Shown piece by piece: positions 54,791-64,000 of a stretch of DNA of 64,000 nucleotides. The position numbers and the translations under genes were made by a program. The notes beneath the pieces are model-generated. The model did not search any database and was not told the DNA's origin. It saw only the letters and a program-made list of their open reading frames with translations. Source of the DNA: an uncultured Eubacteriales bacterium (GTDB lineage Bacteria > Bacillota > Clostridia > Peptostreptococcales > Anaerovoracaceae); NCBI GenBank assembly GCA_902786815.1, contig CADADV010000008.1:1-64000 (forward strand). The letters run 5' to 3'. The stretch's first letter is position 1. The number at the start of each line of letters is the position of its first letter.

Positions 54791-56644
54791 ATGAGCAATT
54801 ACTTATCAGAACATAATTTTCCCGAAGATCTGAGAAAGATGGATTATGATCAGCTGGAGCTGCTGTCCTATGAACTCAGGGATTTTCTGGTGGAATCTGT
54901 ATCGAAGACCGGCGGCCATCTGGCGTCGAATCTCGGCATCGTGGAGCTGACGATCGCGCTCCACAGATGTTTCGATACTCCGCGGGACAAGATCATCTGG
55001 GATGTGGGACACCAGTCCTATGTCCACAAGATCCTGACTGGCCGCATGCAGGACTTCGGCAGCCTCCGCAAATATGGAGGAATCAGCGGATTCCCCAAAA
55101 CCTGTGAGAGCGAGTACGATGTTTTCGACACGGGGCACAGCAGTACTTCCATCTCCCTAGGGCTGGGTCTTGCTGCGGCAAGGGATATGAAAGGCGAGGA
55201 CTACAAGGTCATCTCCGTCATCGGCGACGGCGCCATGACAGGCGGACTTGCTTACGAGGCGCTGAACAATGCAGGGAGCATGAACACAGACCTTATCGTT
55301 GTGCTCAATGACAACGGAATGTCCATTTCCAGGAACATCGGCGGTCTTTCCGGTTCTCTCGGGCGAATCACAAGTACGGACAAATACGTGCACATGAAGA
55401 CCAAAGTCAAGAAAGGACTCTCCAAGGTCCCCGTAGTGGGCGAGAGTGTCATTTCCGGTCTGCACAATGTCAAAGAGGATATCAAGTATACTGTCATCGA
55501 CGGGATCCTTTTCGAAGAGCTTGGTTTCAAATACATCGGACCGGTGGACGGCCATGACATCAAAGAACTGTGCGAGACTCTGGAACGGGCCGGAAAACTC
55601 AAAGGTCCTGTTCTGATCCACGCTGTCACCCAAAAGGGCAAAGGCTATTCAAAGGCTGAGAAGCAGCCCAACGTATACCACGGCATCGGTGCATTTGATG
55701 TGGATTCCGGGAAGCCGCTCAAAAAAACATCAGGGGAATCGTATTCTTCTGCTTTTGGCAATAAACTCACGCAGATGGCGGACAAAGATGACAGAGTCAT
55801 CGCGATCAGCGCCGCAATGACGGACGGCGTCGGGCTGGAAGGCTTTTGCAGAAAAAACCCGAAGCGGTTCTTCGACGTAGGGATTGCCGAAGGCCATAGT
55901 GTGACGTTCGCAGCCGGTCTCGCAAAAGCAGGAATGCGGCCTTATGTGGCGGTGTATTCTTCTTTCCTGCAGAGAGCCTATGACCAGATCCTGGAGGATG
56001 TGTGCCTGCAGAATCTGCCGGTTACCTTCTGCATCGACAGAGCCGGCGTGGTGGGCGCCGACGGCGAGACCCATCACGGACTGTTCGACCTCATTTACCT
56101 ACGTTCCATGCCGAACATGACAGTACTCGCGCCGAAGGACGGACCGGAACTCGAAGCCATGCTCGAGTTTTCGCTCAAATCCGACGGTCCGTGTGCGATC
56201 CGGTATCCCAGAGGAACCGCGATCGATCTGGGAATGGAGTGTGCGGATTCCGCCGGCAGATCTATCAGACTCAGAGACGGCGCAGATGCTGATATCTGGG
56301 CAGTGGGGAGCATGGTCAAACCCGCGCTCGAGGCCGCGGAACTTCTCATGGCAGACAGGATCAGTGCAGGGGTCGTGAATATCGCCAGCGTCAGTCCTCT
56401 TGACGAAGCGTTTCTGATGGAAGCAGCGGATGATTTTGCATTGCTTGTGACCGTAGAAGACGGTGTCGTGACAGGAGGCGTCGGAGAAGCCGCCAAAGCT
56501 CTGACAGCAGAAAAAGATACGAAAGTCATCAACCTCGGCTGGCCGGACCAGTTCATAGAACACGGGACCCAGGAGCAGCTGTATCAGAAATACGGACTGG
56601 ATGCAGGTTCCATAGCAGATGTGATAAGACAGAACATCAGATGA
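54791..56644 (+). CDS. dxs: 1-deoxy-D-xylulose-5-phosphate synthase
   Basis: 618 residues, the usual DXS length. Thiamine-diphosphate motif GDGAMTGGLAYEALNNAG, the His of GGHLASNLG, the transketolase-like DRAGVVGADGETHHG and the C-terminal VEDGVVTGGVGEA are all present. It makes DXP from pyruvate and glyceraldehyde 3-phosphate, the first step of the MEP pathway. I use ATG 54791 (AGGATAA 8 nt upstream); a TTG at 54761, overlapping the ispA stop, would add 10 residues. The end overlaps tlyA by 4 nt. Confidence 0.95.
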   Translation: MSNYLSEHNFPEDLRKMDYDQLELLSYELRDFLVESVSKTGGHLASNLGIVELTIALHRCFDTPRDKIIWDVGHQSYVHKILTGRMQDFGSLRKYGGISGFPKTCESEYDVFDTGHSSTSISLGLGLAAARDMKGEDYKVISVIGDGAMTGGLAYEALNNAGSMNTDLIVVLNDNGMSISRNIGGLSGSLGRITSTDKYVHMKTKVKKGLSKVPVVGESVISGLHNVKEDIKYTVIDGILFEELGFKYIGPVDGHDIKELCETLERAGKLKGPVLIHAVTQKGKGYSKAEKQPNVYHGIGAFDVDSGKPLKKTSGESYSSAFGNKLTQMADKDDRVIAISAAMTDGVGLEGFCRKNPKRFFDVGIAEGHSVTFAAGLAKAGMRPYVAVYSSFLQRAYDQILEDVCLQNLPVTFCIDRAGVVGADGETHHGLFDLIYLRSMPNMTVLAPKDGPELEAMLEFSLKSDGPCAIRYPRGTAIDLGMECADSAGRSIRLRDGADADIWAVGSMVKPALEAAELLMADRISAGVVNIASVSPLDEAFLMEAADDFALLVTVEDGVVTGGVGEAAKALTAEKDTKVINLGWPDQFIEHGTQEQLYQKYGLDAGSIADVIRQNIR

Positions 56645-57444
56645 AGAAACGACTTGATATACTGACAACTGAACAAGGAATATTCCCATCCAGAGAGAAA
56701 GCCAAGGCGTCGATCATGGCCGGGCTGGTCTATGTGGACGGCCAGCGATGCGACAAACCCGGCACACCTGTGCCTGAGACGGCTCAAATCACCGTGAAAG
56801 AGGATTTGTGTCCATACGTGAGCCGTGGAGGGCTGAAATTGGAAAAGGCTCTGAAAACGTGGGATTTCGCCCTTGAAGGCGCGAAGGCCGTCGATATCGG
56901 CGCGTCCACCGGAGGATTTACGGACTGCATGCTGATGAACGGTGCTGCGAAGGTCTACTGCATCGATGTGGGCTACGGTCAGCTTGACTGGAAACTGCGG
57001 AACGATCCGCGTGTCGTGAACATGGAGAAGTGCAATGTCAGGTACCTGGATGTGGATGGGATCGGACGGGATGTGGATTTCATCAGTATCGATGTGTCGT
57101 TCATATCTCTGAAACTGGTATTCCCTGTTGCTGCGGAGCTTCTGGATGCATCCGGATGTCTGGTATGCCTTGTAAAGCCTCAGTTTGAAGCCGGCAGGGA
57201 GCAGGTCGGCAAGAAGGGCATTGTCCGCGACCCGCAGGTCCACAGGCAGGTCATCCGGCAGGTCATCGGATACGGAGAAGACAACGGCCTTTATACATGG
57301 GGGCTCACTTATTCTCCTGTGACAGGAACAAAAGGAAATATTGAATATCTTCTTTTCATGAAGAAGCAAAAATGCGATAATGATATAGATACGGATCCGC
57401 TTATCGACAGTGTTGTTTCGGATTCGCATGAAGAATTGAAATAG
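56641..57444 (+). CDS. tlyA: TlyA-family rRNA 2'-O-methyltransferase
   Basis: A 267-residue protein with an N-terminal S4 RNA-binding domain (RLDILTTEQGIFPSREKAKASI) and an FtsJ-like methyltransferase domain with DIGASTGGFTDCML near 92 and the VSFISL and VKPQFEAGRE motifs. TlyA methylates ribosomal RNA riboses in mycobacteria; the site here is unknown. It is the last gene of the run before a 56-nt gap; the typical nadK-argR-recN continuation of this cluster is missing. Confidence 0.9.
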   Translation: MKKRLDILTTEQGIFPSREKAKASIMAGLVYVDGQRCDKPGTPVPETAQITVKEDLCPYVSRGGLKLEKALKTWDFALEGAKAVDIGASTGGFTDCMLMNGAAKVYCIDVGYGQLDWKLRNDPRVVNMEKCNVRYLDVDGIGRDVDFISIDVSFISLKLVFPVAAELLDASGCLVCLVKPQFEAGREQVGKKGIVRDPQVHRQVIRQVIGYGEDNGLYTWGLTYSPVTGTKGNIEYLLFMKKQKCDNDIDTDPLIDSVVSDSHEELK

Positions 57445-57500
57445 AGGCGTACGGCCTTTATATAGAAACACTATTTTATTAATTAAAGGAGACAGATGCG

Positions 57501-58700
57501 ATGGATATTTCTAACAGAGTAGGATCGATGCAGTTTTCACCGATCAGAAGATTCAACAAGTACGGATTTGAGGCGGAAGCCAACGGCAAGACGGTGTATC
57601 GTCTGAACATCGGACAGCCTGATGTGGAGACACCTCCGTGCTTCAAGGAAGCAATCAACAACTTCGACAAGAAGGTCATTGCTTATGCGGAATCCGGCGG
57701 TGTGACGGAACTGCTCGATGCGATGATCGACTACATGAAACTTTATGACATGCACTATACAAGGGATGACATCCTCATCACTAACGGCGGCAGTGAAGCG
57801 CTCACACTCATCTTCACGGCATTGCTCAACCCGGGTGAGGAAGCGCTCATCGCAGAACCTTTCTATACGAACTACAACACATTCTGCAACCAGGTAAACG
57901 GCAAGCTGGTTCCGCTCACAACAAAGGCTGAGGACGGATACGCATGGGCCAAGAAAGACCTGATCGAAGCAGCCATCACACCGCAGACCAAAGCCATCTG
58001 CTGCATCAGCCCGGGCAACCCGACCGGAAGAGTTCTGACCCTTGATGAGATGAAACTGGTCGGCGAGATCGCCAAGGAGCACGATCTGTGGATCATTTCT
58101 GACGAAGTATACAGAGAATTCGCATATGATGGCAGAGAGGTCACTTCATTCGGAATGCTGGAAGACCTGGCTGACAGAGTCGTCCTCGTAGATTCCGTTT
58201 CCAAGAGATACTCTGCATGCGGCGCCAGAGTCGGTGCAGTCATCTCCAAGAACAAAGATCTGATGAGCGGCATCCTGAAGCTGGCTCAGGGCAGACTTTG
58301 CTGCCCGACACTGGAGCAGGTCGGTGCTGCTGCACTGTACAGACTGGACAAGTCCTACTATGATTCCGCCAGAGACGAATACTGCGCCAGAAGAGACGCT
58401 GCATATGAAGAAATCTCAAAGATCCCCGGCGTCGTATGCCAGAAGCCGGGCGGAGCATTCTATCTGACAGCCAAGCTGCCGGTAGATGACGTAGAAGATT
58501 TCCTCATGTTCATGCTGACGGAATTTGATGACAACGGTGAAACAGTCATGTTCACGCCGGCAGGCGGATTCTATGCGACACCGGGTCTGGGCAAAGACGA
58601 AATGCGTATCGCGTACGTTCTGGAGCCTGCGAAGATGAGAAGGGGTGCAGAACTGATCAAGCTGGGTATCGAAGCATATAACAAAAAACTCGGCAAGTAG
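57501..58700 (+). CDS. PLP-dependent class I/II aminotransferase
   Basis: A 399-residue fold-type I aminotransferase. Asn173 of PGNPTG, Asp201 and Tyr204 of SDEVYREF, the PLP-binding Lys235 in SVSKRYSACGARVG, and the C-terminal substrate Arg in the RIAYV segment are present. It resembles aspartate/other amino acid aminotransferases, but the substrate cannot be fixed. AAAGGAGA is 8 nt before ATG 57501; the nearby ATG 57496 is out of frame. It sits between tlyA and mutS with no clear link to either. Confidence 0.88.
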   Translation: MDISNRVGSMQFSPIRRFNKYGFEAEANGKTVYRLNIGQPDVETPPCFKEAINNFDKKVIAYAESGGVTELLDAMIDYMKLYDMHYTRDDILITNGGSEALTLIFTALLNPGEEALIAEPFYTNYNTFCNQVNGKLVPLTTKAEDGYAWAKKDLIEAAITPQTKAICCISPGNPTGRVLTLDEMKLVGEIAKEHDLWIISDEVYREFAYDGREVTSFGMLEDLADRVVLVDSVSKRYSACGARVGAVISKNKDLMSGILKLAQGRLCCPTLEQVGAAALYRLDKSYYDSARDEYCARRDAAYEEISKIPGVVCQKPGGAFYLTAKLPVDDVEDFLMFMLTEFDDNGETVMFTPAGGFYATPGLGKDEMRIAYVLEPAKMRRGAELIKLGIEAYNKKLGK

Positions 58701-58734
58701 AAAATAAAAGGCAGAAACTAAAAGGTGGTATGAA

Positions 58735-61362
58735 GTGGTAGAAGTGGATAAATCAAAGCTTTCGCCAATGATGAGACAATATCTTGATATCAAAGAGGAA
58801 CACAGGGATGAGATCCTGTTCTTCAGACTTGGCGATTTCTATGAAATGTTCTTTGATGACGCCATTACCGCTTCAAGAGAACTTGAATTAACGCTGACCG
58901 GCAAACAATGCGGTCTGGAAGAAAGGGCTCCCATGTGCGGAGTCCCTTTCCATGCCGCGGATACTTACATTGCGCGCCTGATCGGCAAAGGCTATAAAGT
59001 CGCGATCTGCGAACAGGTGGAAGATCCTGCGGCAGCGAAGGGCATTGTCCGTCGTGAGGTGATCCAGATCGTGACTCCGGGCACTGCCATGACCGGCAGC
59101 ATGCTCAATGAAAAAGAGAATAATTACATCGCTTCTGTCTACGCCGGCCAGACCGGGACCGCGCGCGCAGGCAGGACCGGGAGCATCGGACTGTCCTACT
59201 GCGACGTCTCGACCGGTGAGATCTGCCTTACCTCCTTTTCGGGACCTTCTGCGAGACAGACTCTTATCAATGAACTGGTCAAGATCAGCGCCAGCGAACT
59301 GATCCTTGACGAATACACATCGGAAGCACTGGATACAGAAGACCTCCGCACATCGATCGACTCCTATATCGATCTGATCGACGGGAGATTCTACAGGCAG
59401 GATGCGCTGCGCGACACGATCCGCCGCCAGTTTGCAGTATCTTCTTCCAGAGGAATCGGCGTAGAAGAAGACACAGAAGCAGAGACGGCCCTCGGGGCTC
59501 TTCTACTCTATCTTTACGATACTCAGAAGAGCGATCTTTCCCATATCAACACGCTGACGGTCTATTCCGTCGGTGATCACATGTCCCTTGACAAGGCGAC
59601 GATCAAGAACCTTGAACTGACTGAGACCCTCTTTGAGAAAAAGCTGCAGGGCTCACTTCTCGGCGTGCTTGACAAGACGCACACAGCCATGGGCTCCAGG
59701 ATGATGAAACACTGGATCCGGCAGCCGCTGAACAATGCTCCCATGATCAACAGCAGACTGGATGCTGTTGAAGTACTCCTGGAGGATGTACTTACCAGAA
59801 ACAATATCAAGGAAAATCTGAAGAAAGTTTACGACTTCGAACGCCTGACCGGAAGGATCGCCACAGGCAGGGCCAACGGACCGGATCTGGTCGCCCTGGC
59901 AGATTCCTGCAGGGTTCTGCCGGAACTGAGGATGGATCTTTCTGCTCTCGACTCTGAGCTGATCAGGCAGCTGTATGACAGCATTTATCCGCTGGAAGAT
60001 ATCTGCAGCATGATAGATGCAGGAATCGTCGAGGAACCGCCCTTTACGATCAAAGAAGGGGGACTGATCCGGGCCGGATACTCGCAGGAACTGGATGATC
60101 TGAAAGCCTCCATTGCTGACGCGCAGCAGTGGATCGCGTCCCTCGAAACAACAGAAAAAGAACGAACCGGGATCAAAAACCTCAAAGTGGGCTACAATAA
60201 AGTCTTCGGCTACTATATCGAAGTGACCAAGTCCAACTATGATCTTGTTCCCGATGATTATATCCGTAAACAGACTCTCGTCAACTGCGAGAGGTTCATT
60301 ACACCGCAGCTCAAAGAGACGGAACGTCTCGTACTGAATGCGGAAGCGGAAATCAATAAACTGGAATACGAACTGTTCTGCGAAATGCGCGGAAAGCTCA
60401 GAGAATATATCGGGCAGATCCAGAGCACCTCTCATGCTGTGGCCGCTCTCGATGTCCTGACTGCTTTCGCGCAGACAGCAGAAAAGAACGATTATGTGAA
60501 ACCGACTATAGACGACGGGGATGTGATCTCCATCGAACAGGGCCGTCATCCTGTTATCGAACAGTCCATCAGAGACGGTATCTTCGTCTCAAATGACACG
60601 TATCTTGACAGGAAGGATGCAGGGCTTCTGATCATTACCGGGCCGAATATGTCCGGTAAGTCGACCTATATGAGACAGACTGCCCTGATCGTGCTGATGG
60701 CGCAGGCCGGCTGTTTCGTGCCTGCAAGCCGGGCGCGTATCGGTATCTGCGACAGGATCTTCACCAGGATCGGCGCTTCAGACAATCTGGCCCAGGGACA
60801 GAGCACGTTCTTTGTGGAGATGAGCGAACTGGCGTACATTCTGAACTCTGCGACGACCAGGAGTCTTATCATCCTCGATGAGATCGGCAGGGGCACCAGT
60901 ACCTACGATGGTCTGTCCATTGCCTGGGCGACCGCCGAGTTTATCAGCAAACGGCATATACGGACTTTGTTCGCCACCCATTATCATGAGATGACGGTAT
61001 TGGAGAACACCATGGACGGTGTCCGCAATCTGAATGTGGATGTGCTCGAGGATAACGGGAACATTGTGTTCCTTCACAAGATCGTCGAAGGATCTGCATC
61101 GAGAAGTTACGGCATCCATGTCGCACAGCTGGCAGGCGTTCCGGAGGAACTACTGGAAAACGCCCGCGGACATCTTGACAGCCTGGGCGGCGATATGGCG
61201 GAAAACGCCGCTGTCGTGGAAGAAAACACCGGAGAAACACAGCTCACGTTCTTTGAGACGATGCCGGATCCGATCAAGGAAAAACTGAAATCTCTCGATC
61301 TGATGAACACGACGCCTTCACAGGCGCTGCAGATCCTGGAAGACCTGCAGAGGAATCTATAA
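58735..61362 (+). CDS. mutS: DNA mismatch repair protein MutS
   Basis: 875 residues. N-terminal mismatch-binding domain with the FFRLGDFYEMFFDDA motif (Phe-x-Glu, intercalating residue), the connector and core domains, and the ATPase with Walker A GPNMSGKS at 636-643, then LILDEIGRGTSTYDG and THYHEMT. It starts at GTG 58735, 6 nt after AAAGGTGG; no ATG fits better. It detects mismatches and recruits MutL, encoded 25 nt downstream. Confidence 0.96.
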   Translation: MVEVDKSKLSPMMRQYLDIKEEHRDEILFFRLGDFYEMFFDDAITASRELELTLTGKQCGLEERAPMCGVPFHAADTYIARLIGKGYKVAICEQVEDPAAAKGIVRREVIQIVTPGTAMTGSMLNEKENNYIASVYAGQTGTARAGRTGSIGLSYCDVSTGEICLTSFSGPSARQTLINELVKISASELILDEYTSEALDTEDLRTSIDSYIDLIDGRFYRQDALRDTIRRQFAVSSSRGIGVEEDTEAETALGALLLYLYDTQKSDLSHINTLTVYSVGDHMSLDKATIKNLELTETLFEKKLQGSLLGVLDKTHTAMGSRMMKHWIRQPLNNAPMINSRLDAVEVLLEDVLTRNNIKENLKKVYDFERLTGRIATGRANGPDLVALADSCRVLPELRMDLSALDSELIRQLYDSIYPLEDICSMIDAGIVEEPPFTIKEGGLIRAGYSQELDDLKASIADAQQWIASLETTEKERTGIKNLKVGYNKVFGYYIEVTKSNYDLVPDDYIRKQTLVNCERFITPQLKETERLVLNAEAEINKLEYELFCEMRGKLREYIGQIQSTSHAVAALDVLTAFAQTAEKNDYVKPTIDDGDVISIEQGRHPVIEQSIRDGIFVSNDTYLDRKDAGLLIITGPNMSGKSTYMRQTALIVLMAQAGCFVPASRARIGICDRIFTRIGASDNLAQGQSTFFVEMSELAYILNSATTRSLIILDEIGRGTSTYDGLSIAWATAEFISKRHIRTLFATHYHEMTVLENTMDGVRNLNVDVLEDNGNIVFLHKIVEGSASRSYGIHVAQLAGVPEELLENARGHLDSLGGDMAENAAVVEENTGETQLTFFETMPDPIKEKLKSLDLMNTTPSQALQILEDLQRNL

Positions 61363-61387
61363 ACAATGAGGGGTAGGGGAGAGCCTG

Positions 61388-63211
61388 ATGATAAAGATTT
61401 TAGAAAAACATATTGCCGATAAGATCGCAGCCGGCGAAGTCATTGACAGACCGGTTTCGATCGTCAAGGAACTGGTCGAAAACGCCCTTGATGCAGATGC
61501 GACTTCCGTAACCGTTGAGATACGGGAGGGCGGCAGGACTTATATCAGGGTCACCGACAATGGCTTCGGCATCGATGAAGCAGATGTGGAAACAGCATTC
61601 CGCCGTCACGCCACAAGCAAGATCTCGGATGTCAGGGACCTTGACTGCATAGGAACGCTCGGTTTCCGGGGCGAAGCTCTTGCCAGCATCTGCGCTGTAT
61701 CCAGAACGGAGCTCATCACCAAGACTGCCGATTCAAAATCCGGCCGAAGGGTCGTCGTCGAAGCATCCGAGGTGCTGGAGAATACAGCAGTCGGCTGTCC
61801 TGAGGGCACGACTGTCACTGTGCGTGATCTGTTCTTCAACGTGCCCGCAAGATATAAGTTCCTTGCGTCTGACGCGTCTGAATCCCGTAAAATCATCGAC
61901 TTCGTATCAAGGATCGCATTGTCTTATCCTGACGTCCGCTTCAGCATGATCAATGGCAAAAACAGAGCATTTACGACTTCAGGCAAAGGCAATATCCTCG
62001 CGAATATCATCAGTATCTACGGCAAAGACATCGGGGAAGGCCTGATTCCGGTCTCCGCTTCAGCAGGCGGGTTCACCCTGAAGGCATTTGTATCTTCTCC
62101 CGACAGAACACTTCCTTCGAGAAGCCGGCAAATCTTCTGTGTCAACGGACGGATCATCGCAAGCTCCGTACTGGAGCACGCTCTGGACAAAGCTTACGCA
62201 GAGCGTATGTTCAAAGGGAGATTTCCCATCGCATTCCTGTTTCTGTCCATGCCGCCGGAAAAACTGGATGTCAATATCCATCCAACCAAGAAAGAGATCC
62301 GCTTCGACGACAACAGCGAAGTGGAGGACTTCGTGGCTGACGCCGTCGCCGCTGCCCTGAAGGGTCAGCAGGCTGTTCCGGATGTTTCTGCAGAGGTCGC
62401 ATCCCGTCAGGAGGAACCGGCAAAGCCGCCGCAGCATGAAGCTGATTCTCAGCCTGCTATTCTGGGAGAGGAGACGTGCCGCTATGAAACCCCTGTTCGA
62501 AAGCAGGAGGAGCAGGGTGAACAGGAACGGATCGATATCAGGACCGTATTGGGTTCCATGCGCGAATCAAAGAATGCCGAGGTCAGAAAGCAGCAGACGC
62601 CGGATCCTGTGCCCGAGGAAGTGAACAGACCTTTTGACTTTGAGGATCTGACAGTCATCGGCGCTGTTTTCAATACCTACATTCTGGCGCAGGATGAGGA
62701 TTGTTTCTATATGATCGACCAGCATGCCGCCCATGAAAGAGTGTTCTACGAAAAACTGATGCGGCAGTTTGAAGCAGAGGAGAAAGTCTCCCAGCAAATG
62801 CTGGTTCCGCTTTCTTTCAGCGTTGCATCTGAGGTAGCAGAGTCCGAGGACAGCTGGATCGGACAGGTCCGCGCCATGGGCTATGATATTGAGTTCTTTG
62901 GAAACAATACATATATCGTTCGGGAGATACCCGCATTTATGGAAATGAGTGAGGCAGAAGCCTTTTTAGGTGATTTGTTCGGGGCCTTCCGCGACAGACC
63001 TGATCTGACAGATCACCGAACGCTCGATAAAATCATCACCAGATCCTGCAAGTCCGCTGTCAAAGGCGGAGATACGCTGGATGCGGCAGAAATCGAAGCG
63101 CTCATCACACAGCTTCGCGCCTGCAGAAATCCTTTTTCATGCCCCCACGGCAGACCAACTTTTATCAAAATGACAAGATACGAACTGGAGCGCATGTTCA
63201 AGCGTGCGTGA
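61388..63211 (+). CDS. mutL: DNA mismatch repair endonuclease MutL
   Basis: 607 residues. GHKL ATPase domain with KIAAGEVIDRPVSIVKELVENALDA (motif parts) and GFRGEALASI, a Ser/Glu/Gln-rich linker of about 355-415, and a C-terminal dimerisation/nuclease domain with DQHAAHERVFYE at 444-455 and CPHGRPT at 585-591. These are the metal-binding motifs of nicking MutL, expected where MutH is absent. GGGGAG precedes the ATG, and miaA starts 9 nt after the stop. Confidence 0.96.
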   Translation: MIKILEKHIADKIAAGEVIDRPVSIVKELVENALDADATSVTVEIREGGRTYIRVTDNGFGIDEADVETAFRRHATSKISDVRDLDCIGTLGFRGEALASICAVSRTELITKTADSKSGRRVVVEASEVLENTAVGCPEGTTVTVRDLFFNVPARYKFLASDASESRKIIDFVSRIALSYPDVRFSMINGKNRAFTTSGKGNILANIISIYGKDIGEGLIPVSASAGGFTLKAFVSSPDRTLPSRSRQIFCVNGRIIASSVLEHALDKAYAERMFKGRFPIAFLFLSMPPEKLDVNIHPTKKEIRFDDNSEVEDFVADAVAAALKGQQAVPDVSAEVASRQEEPAKPPQHEADSQPAILGEETCRYETPVRKQEEQGEQERIDIRTVLGSMRESKNAEVRKQQTPDPVPEEVNRPFDFEDLTVIGAVFNTYILAQDEDCFYMIDQHAAHERVFYEKLMRQFEAEEKVSQQMLVPLSFSVASEVAESEDSWIGQVRAMGYDIEFFGNNTYIVREIPAFMEMSEAEAFLGDLFGAFRDRPDLTDHRTLDKIITRSCKSAVKGGDTLDAAEIEALITQLRACRNPFSCPHGRPTFIKMTRYELERMFKRA

Positions 63212-63220
63212 CCTGCCAAA

Positions 63221-64000
63221 ATGAAAGACAAACACATTCTTGTGGTAGCCGGTCCGACGGCTGTAGGGAAAACTGAATACGCGATCGAGGCTGCAAAGGC
63301 ATTCAACGGAGAAATCGTCTCCTGTGATTCCATGCAGCTTTATCGATATATGGACATAGGAAGCGCCAAGCCCACCCGGCAGGAGAGGGCGGAGGCTGTT
63401 CATCATCTGATCGATTTCCTGGACCCGAGAGAGGACTTTTCGGTGGCGCGTTATCAGGTCCTCGCCAGAAAATCCATCGATGATATTATGGCGCGCGGAA
63501 GACTTCCGATAATTTCAGGAGGGACAGGTCTGTACTTGAATTCCATCCTGTACGATATGGATTTTGCTGCTGCCGGGGGAGATGATGCTCTCCGGGAAGA
63601 ACTTACTGCAAAAGCAGAAAAAGAAGGCCCGCAGGCTGTTCATGATATCCTTCGTGACCTGGACCGGGAAGCTGCGGACAGGATCCATCCGAACAATCTC
63701 AAAAAAGTCATTCGTGCGATCGAGCGTCTGCAGGCAGGGGAAGGGAAGCTCCGCCCGTTCGACCGGGTCGTATCGGAGAATAAAGCCTATGAGCCTTTGC
63801 TGGTATGCCTTACGCGGGACAGGGGTGAGCTTTATGACAGGATCGACAGAAGGGTCGATCTGCTGATCGAACGCGGCCTAGTGGAAGAGGTGCAGTCTCT
63901 CACGGCGATGGGACTGACCGCCGATGATATCTCCATGAAAGGAATCGGCTACAAGGAAATCATCGAATATCTGGACGGTGAGACCACATTGGAGGACGCG
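63221..64000 (+). CDS. miaA: tRNA dimethylallyltransferase MiaA (cut by the right edge)
   Basis: The first 260 codons of MiaA, open to the window end; the family is about 300-320 residues, so about 50 are missing. P-loop GPTAVGKT at 11-18, SCDSMQLYRYMDIGSAKP, GGTGLY and MKGIGYKEI are all typical. It adds a dimethylallyl group to A37 of tRNAs reading U-starting codons, using DMAPP from the isoprenoid pathway encoded upstream (dxs, ispA). The mutS-mutL-miaA order is common in Firmicutes. Confidence 0.96.
   Translation, partial: MKDKHILVVAGPTAVGKTEYAIEAAKAFNGEIVSCDSMQLYRYMDIGSAKPTRQERAEAVHHLIDFLDPREDFSVARYQVLARKSIDDIMARGRLPIISGGTGLYLNSILYDMDFAAAGGDDALREELTAKAEKEGPQAVHDILRDLDREAADRIHPNNLKKVIRAIERLQAGEGKLRPFDRVVSENKAYEPLLVCLTRDRGELYDRIDRRVDLLIERGLVEEVQSLTAMGLTADDISMKGIGYKEIIEYLDGETTLEDA

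Overview
The window is a 64-kb stretch of chromosome from what looks like an anaerobic Clostridia-type Bacillota. The pointers are: RNase J, YlbF, Asp23/Gls24, NusB-XseAB-IspA-Dxs-TlyA order, HemZ, YqeK-RsfS, a fused SecDF, a MutS-MutL pair with no MutH, PolA without proofreading residues, strong AGGAGG ribosome sites, and a giant BadF/HgdC-type acyl-CoA dehydratase activase typical of amino-acid-fermenting anaerobes. Base composition is moderate (about half GC by eye). A member of the Peptostreptococcales/Anaerovoracaceae type is plausible, but this is inference. Almost every gene is on the + strand; only one tRNA-Arg and one Cys-rich gene are on the - strand.

Layout. 1-9.2 kb: a left-edge inverted repeat, a transaldolase, a lipid-kinase-like protein, tRNA-Arg(CCG), a DapF-fold racemase/epimerase paired with an M29 aminopeptidase, then a TetR regulator, a palindromic operator and an MMPL transporter + heptad-repeat exoprotein operon. 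9.2-16.7 kb: a MATE exporter, a convergent Cys-rich protein with an apparently leaderless start, the 1412-residue activase, yebC and a 6S RNA gene that I recognise from structure and conserved ends. 16.7-28.6 kb: a secreted FN3/L,D-transpeptidase, a formate/nitrite-type channel, a tailed cytidine deaminase, polA-coaE, two tRNA-Leu genes, an orphan DNA methyltransferase and an RND pump with a long coiled-coil insertion. 28.6-45.7 kb: a long housekeeping run (yajC, secDF, rel, dtd, MBL hydrolase, hemZ, hisS, aspS, nadD, yqeK, rsfS, leuS, rnj, ylbF). 45.7-64 kb: efp from its own strong promoter, mltG, trmR, U32 (trhP-like), a CNNM/CBS protein, asp23-like, nusB, a TsaD paralog, xseAB, ispA, dxs, tlyA, an aminotransferase, mutS, mutL and a miaA cut by the right edge.

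How it works together. Most of the second half is coupled by 1-20 nt overlaps and serves protein export, stringent response, tRNA charging and modification, ribosome assembly, RNA decay, isoprenoid precursors and DNA repair. The accessory interest lies in the first half: envelope transporters (MMPL, MATE, RND), the giant activase, the Cys-rich protein, and low-complexity charged tails on several otherwise standard proteins. I saw no prophage, transposase gene, CRISPR array, T-box or classic metabolite riboswitch. No intergenic stretch exceeds 300 bases; the largest (1-285, 16434-16728, 23452-23736) are described under their contents.
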